Shown here piece after piece: positions 61,290 through 64,000 of a DNA stretch of 64,000 bases; the stretch's first letter is position 1, and the number at the start of each line of letters is the position of its first letter. The DNA is from Candidatus Zixiibacteriota bacterium (GTDB taxonomy: Bacteria > Zixibacteria > MSB-5A5 > WJJR01). The DNA is taken from positions 449,808-513,807 of the forward strand of contig JBFMGX010000004.1 of NCBI GenBank assembly GCA_040752595.1, given 5' to 3'. The notes beneath the pieces were generated by a model. It had not been told where the DNA came from and searched no databases. It saw only the letters and a list, made by a program, of their open reading frames with translations. The translations under genes and the position numbers were made by a program.

Positions 61290-64000
61290 TTATCCCGCGC
61301 TGACGGCATCCACGCGAAACGGCTCGCGCGCTCCATGTCGGAAGGACCGCAACACATCCTGCAACTGGTCGATGTGGAAGGGCTTCTCCAGCGTGCGATC
61401 CCAGCATGGTTCGCCTGGCTCCGACCCGGAGACGACACCGGGTTCGGCCAACAGGATGACCGGTGTGGTTGGGTTGTGAGATTTGATCCACCCGGCCAAC
61501 GCAAGGCCGGTGTCCTGGGGCATGGTGCCGCTGGTGATCACGACATCGAAGTGTTCCGTTACGAAGCGGCTGTACGCTTCCTGCGCCCCGCCGCACGTGA
61601 CCGCGTTGTGACCGAGCGACTGCAGCATCCCCGCCAGCAATTCCGCCATCGGTGGTTGGTCATCGGCGACGAGCACTTGGAGTGGCGCCGGGGATATGCT
61701 GAGGTCGGCGGCGGCCGTCTCCGGGAACGTGATCTCCACGCCGATGCGGTGCCCGCCGGACGTCAACCAGCGACAGTGCAAGGCACCTGGATCGGCGGCC
61801 GCCGTTGCCGGCGAGCCGTCGCCGCTTGTCTCGTCTGACACAACGTTGTCGGCCGAGTCCGCCAATGACTGATTGGCCAAACGGAGTTGCGCTCCGCCAT
61901 CGGACGGACGCGTTTCGATGGCGAATCGGTTGGGTGTGCCGTCTCCGCCGTTGCGGCACGAGGCGCGTACAGCATCAAGCACTTCGGCCAGCCAACGTTC
62001 GTTGACCAGCGGCGGCACAGGAGCCCCCAGATCGAGTCGCCACTCGTCGTCTTTCTGGTCGGCAACCCAGGCGATGACGGCCGCATGCAGGTCCGTATCG
62101 GGATCACGGGGCAGGCCGGCCACGCTCTCCTCCACCATCGACGCAGGTACGACGCAATCACCGGTCTCGGACCGCGGCTCTGCCGTCGGCGCCGCCGACG
62201 GATGCATGGAGCGCATCACCAGTGCTCCGATCGCACCCGCGTAGATGCTCAACAGTTCGATCTTCCGATGGTCCGGTGGCCGTTCTGTGCCGAAGCCGAA
62301 GGAGGTCAACCAGCCGTTCTCCCCCGCCGTCATGTCCGATCCCGCCCATGGCCAGCACACAGCCCATGATGGGCGCTGTCCTTTTCCCCATGTCTCGTCC
62401 CAGCGCTCCCGGTGGTATTGATCCTCATATTCCTCGCGCGCCGTCCATGCCTCGGCATCAGGAACGATTGTGACCCCCTCGGCGGGAATGGTCTCGGCCT
62501 CAAACCTCCAGGGGGCGTGCACCGAGACATCGTCGCCCGCCCTGGTCTCTTCGTCGCGGCGCACAGCCAGCAAGGCCGGTCTCGCGTCGGGCAGACGACG
62601 CCACAGCCACAGTTCACTCCCCGGCGGCAGGCGATCCTGTATCCGGGCGAGGATGGCGTCAAACGGGTCCGACGATGACAGCGCGGCCAGCAAACCAGCG
62701 ATGACCGATTCGACGCTGCGGAGTTTCTCCGTCGCTTCGTCGAGCCGTTGTCGGGACAGTTGCCGCTGCGCCTCCATCTCCGCGCTCCAGTGGGCGAGAG
62801 CCCGATCGCTCTCTTGGCGCAGTGCCCCCAGATGCTCCTCCAAGTGCGAGATTGCCGCGGCGGCATTTTCTTTCTCGGCCGAAAGCTCCGCGGTCGTCTG
62901 TCGGGTGGCCTCCCGTTCTGCTTCCAGTTGCCCGGCATGCGTCTTTGCCATCTCGGCCAGTCGCCGCTCCGCCTTCTCGTGTGCCTCGGCGAGCTCGCGC
63001 CGGCGTGCTTCCATCTCAGACTGCAGCGCGGCGATTTCTTGCCGGCGTTCGGCCAGTTGCTCGCGCAACGCCGCGAGTTCCGTCTGCACCCCCGCCAACT
63101 GTCGCTCGCGCTCAGAGACCTGCTCGGCATGGCGACGGCGCTCATCCTCCCGCTCGTCGGTCACTTGGCGCTCCCGCTCGGTGAGCAGCGTATGCAGAGA
63201 TTGTAGTTCCGAGGTGAGGCGGTCGTGGTCCTCACGGGCCTGGCCGCGCTCAGCATCGCGCTCAGCGGTCAGATGACGTTCACGCTCTGCGATCGCCGCA
63301 CGCAGCGACTGCAACTCCTCCCGCAGGCGACGCTGCTCCTCGGCGGCGCTGCGTTGCAACTCCTCTGCCTGCATCCTCAGGCCCTGCAGTTGTTCTTCGT
63401 GGGCGCGGCTGCGACGGCTCAGTTCATCATCACGCGCTCCCAGCTCGGTCCGCAGTTGGTCGATTTGCGCCTCCCGTGCGGCACGCTGCTGCTCCCATTC
63501 CTCGCGACGAGTGATCTCCTGGCGCTGCCACTCCTCCGAGCGATGGGTCCATTCCCGCCGTTCTGCGTCGAGGGACTCCCGCAGCTTCTGCTCGGCCTGA
63601 TGCACTTCCTGCCACTGGGCGTGCAATTCTTCGTGGCGCCGCACCGCCCTGGCCAGCCGTTCATTGAACTGGGTCTGCAAGGTCTCCGCGGCCGCTGCCG
63701 ATTCCGCCTTCAGAGCGGAACGTTGATTCTCGTGGTCCTCGCGCAGCCGGGCGACCAGTTGCTCCCATTCGACCCGCTCATTGGCGAATCCCTCCGACAG
63801 GGTGAGCTGCCGACGCTCGGCTTCCTGCAGGCGGGTTTCTGCCTCGGCGGCCTGTGCCTCGCTGCGCTTCTGCGCCGCTTCCACCTGGCGTTGGAGCCGT
63901 GCCTCGGCCACGACCGCGGCGACATAGTCGGCCGCGGCATGGAGACGTCGCGCCCGATCATCATCGAAACGGGATTCCACCTGATCGGCGAGGACGATGA
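61290..64000 (-). CDS. Coiled-coil GAF/kinase-like protein with degenerate receiver (cut by right edge)
   Basis: The frame is open to the right edge, so the start is missing; a GTG at 63980 is only an internal codon. Visible residues begin with the end of a GAF domain (LADQVESRFDDDRARRLHAA), then about 400 residues of Glu/Arg/Gln-rich coiled coil, a second GAF-like domain, a region like a degenerate histidine-kinase ATPase domain (VNERWLAEVLDAVRASCRN, no N-box Asn), and a C-terminal receiver. The receiver has VADDQPPMAELLAGM and LEKPF, but the phosphoacceptor Asp site reads VVITSGTMP (Ser). Probably a signalling scaffold; inference. Confidence 0.75.
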   Translation of the reverse strand, partial: IVLADQVESRFDDDRARRLHAAADYVAAVVAEARLQRQVEAAQKRSEAQAAEAETRLQEAERRQLTLSEGFANERVEWEQLVARLREDHENQRSALKAESAAAAETLQTQFNERLARAVRRHEELHAQWQEVHQAEQKLRESLDAERREWTHRSEEWQRQEITRREEWEQQRAAREAQIDQLRTELGARDDELSRRSRAHEEQLQGLRMQAEELQRSAAEEQRRLREELQSLRAAIAERERHLTAERDAERGQAREDHDRLTSELQSLHTLLTERERQVTDEREDERRRHAEQVSERERQLAGVQTELAALREQLAERRQEIAALQSEMEARRRELAEAHEKAERRLAEMAKTHAGQLEAEREATRQTTAELSAEKENAAAAISHLEEHLGALRQESDRALAHWSAEMEAQRQLSRQRLDEATEKLRSVESVIAGLLAALSSSDPFDAILARIQDRLPPGSELWLWRRLPDARPALLAVRRDEETRAGDDVSVHAPWRFEAETIPAEGVTIVPDAEAWTAREEYEDQYHRERWDETWGKGQRPSWAVCWPWAGSDMTAGENGWLTSFGFGTERPPDHRKIELLSIYAGAIGALVMRSMHPSAAPTAEPRSETGDCVVPASMVEESVAGLPRDPDTDLHAAVIAWVADQKDDEWRLDLGAPVPPLVNERWLAEVLDAVRASCRNGGDGTPNRFAIETRPSDGGAQLRLANQSLADSADNVVSDETSGDGSPATAAADPGALHCRWLTSGGHRIGVEITFPETAAADLSISPAPLQVLVADDQPPMAELLAGMLQSLGHNAVTCGGAQEAYSRFVTEHFDVVITSGTMPQDTGLALAGWIKSHNPTTPVILLAEPGVVSGSEPGEPCWDRTLEKPFHIDQLQDVLRSFRHGAREPFRVDAVSAG

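Overview
The window is GC-rich bacterial chromosome from a Gram-negative organism. Outer-membrane barrel proteins, many signal peptides and lipoproteins, a PorV/PorQ-like protein, tandem CBM9/DUF5916 barrel proteins and a dockerin-tailed secreted protein point to an uncultivated lineage around the FCB group, perhaps Zixibacteria-like. This placement is inference: no rRNA or phylogenetic marker comparison was available.

Layout. 1-3.7 kb: two tandem CBM9/DUF5916 outer-membrane proteins (+). 3.7-8.1 kb (-): CTP-dependent lipid kinase-like protein, SurA/PpiC-type isomerase, PorV/PorQ-like protein, thioredoxin-like protein. 8.2-20.5 kb (-): dnaE, a cyclic-2,3-diphosphoglycerate-synthetase-like GTPase, aldehyde dehydrogenase, MATE exporter, MBL hydrolase, threonine aldolase and a DUF512 radical-SAM protein. 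A tRNA-Gly(CCC) follows. 20.7-35.1 kb (-): a long translation/RNA gene cluster in transcription order proS, rimP, nusA, infB, DUF503, rbfA, nrnA, truB, ribF, rpsO, pnp and an M16 peptidase, with several 4-base overlaps. 35.3-41 kb (-): envelope genes, including a three-gene secreted/lipoprotein operon preceded by a near-perfect sigma-54 promoter, a dyad at the usual enhancer distance and a gene for an NtrC-type activator. 41.4-44.6 kb (+): a lipoprotein, a secreted dienelactone-hydrolase-like protein and a secreted thioredoxin-TPR protein. The last has an in-frame UGA at the first cysteine of its CxxC motif, followed by a hairpin that fits the bacterial SECIS rules: a strong selenoprotein candidate. 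44.7-64 kb: DinB-like protein, an unrecognised AT-richer gene, trpS, HNH nuclease, GNAT, DUF554, tryptophanase, the dockerin-tailed protein, asparaginase, 2-hydroxyacid dehydrogenase, class III aminotransferase, an endonuclease V homologue lacking catalytic residues, and a right-edge-truncated coiled-coil GAF/kinase-like protein with a degenerate receiver.

The gaps between genes are packed with short palindromic repeats of at least three families. One family starts with GTAG, like the REP sequences recognised by TnpA-REP (RAYT) proteins. In five genes the TAG of this tetranucleotide is the stop codon. Other repeats are nested in each other, and one supplies part of a signal peptide. There is no CRISPR array, insertion sequence or prophage. 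The core translation cluster is ordinary; the novelty lies in the selenoprotein candidate, the sigma-54 module and the repeats.
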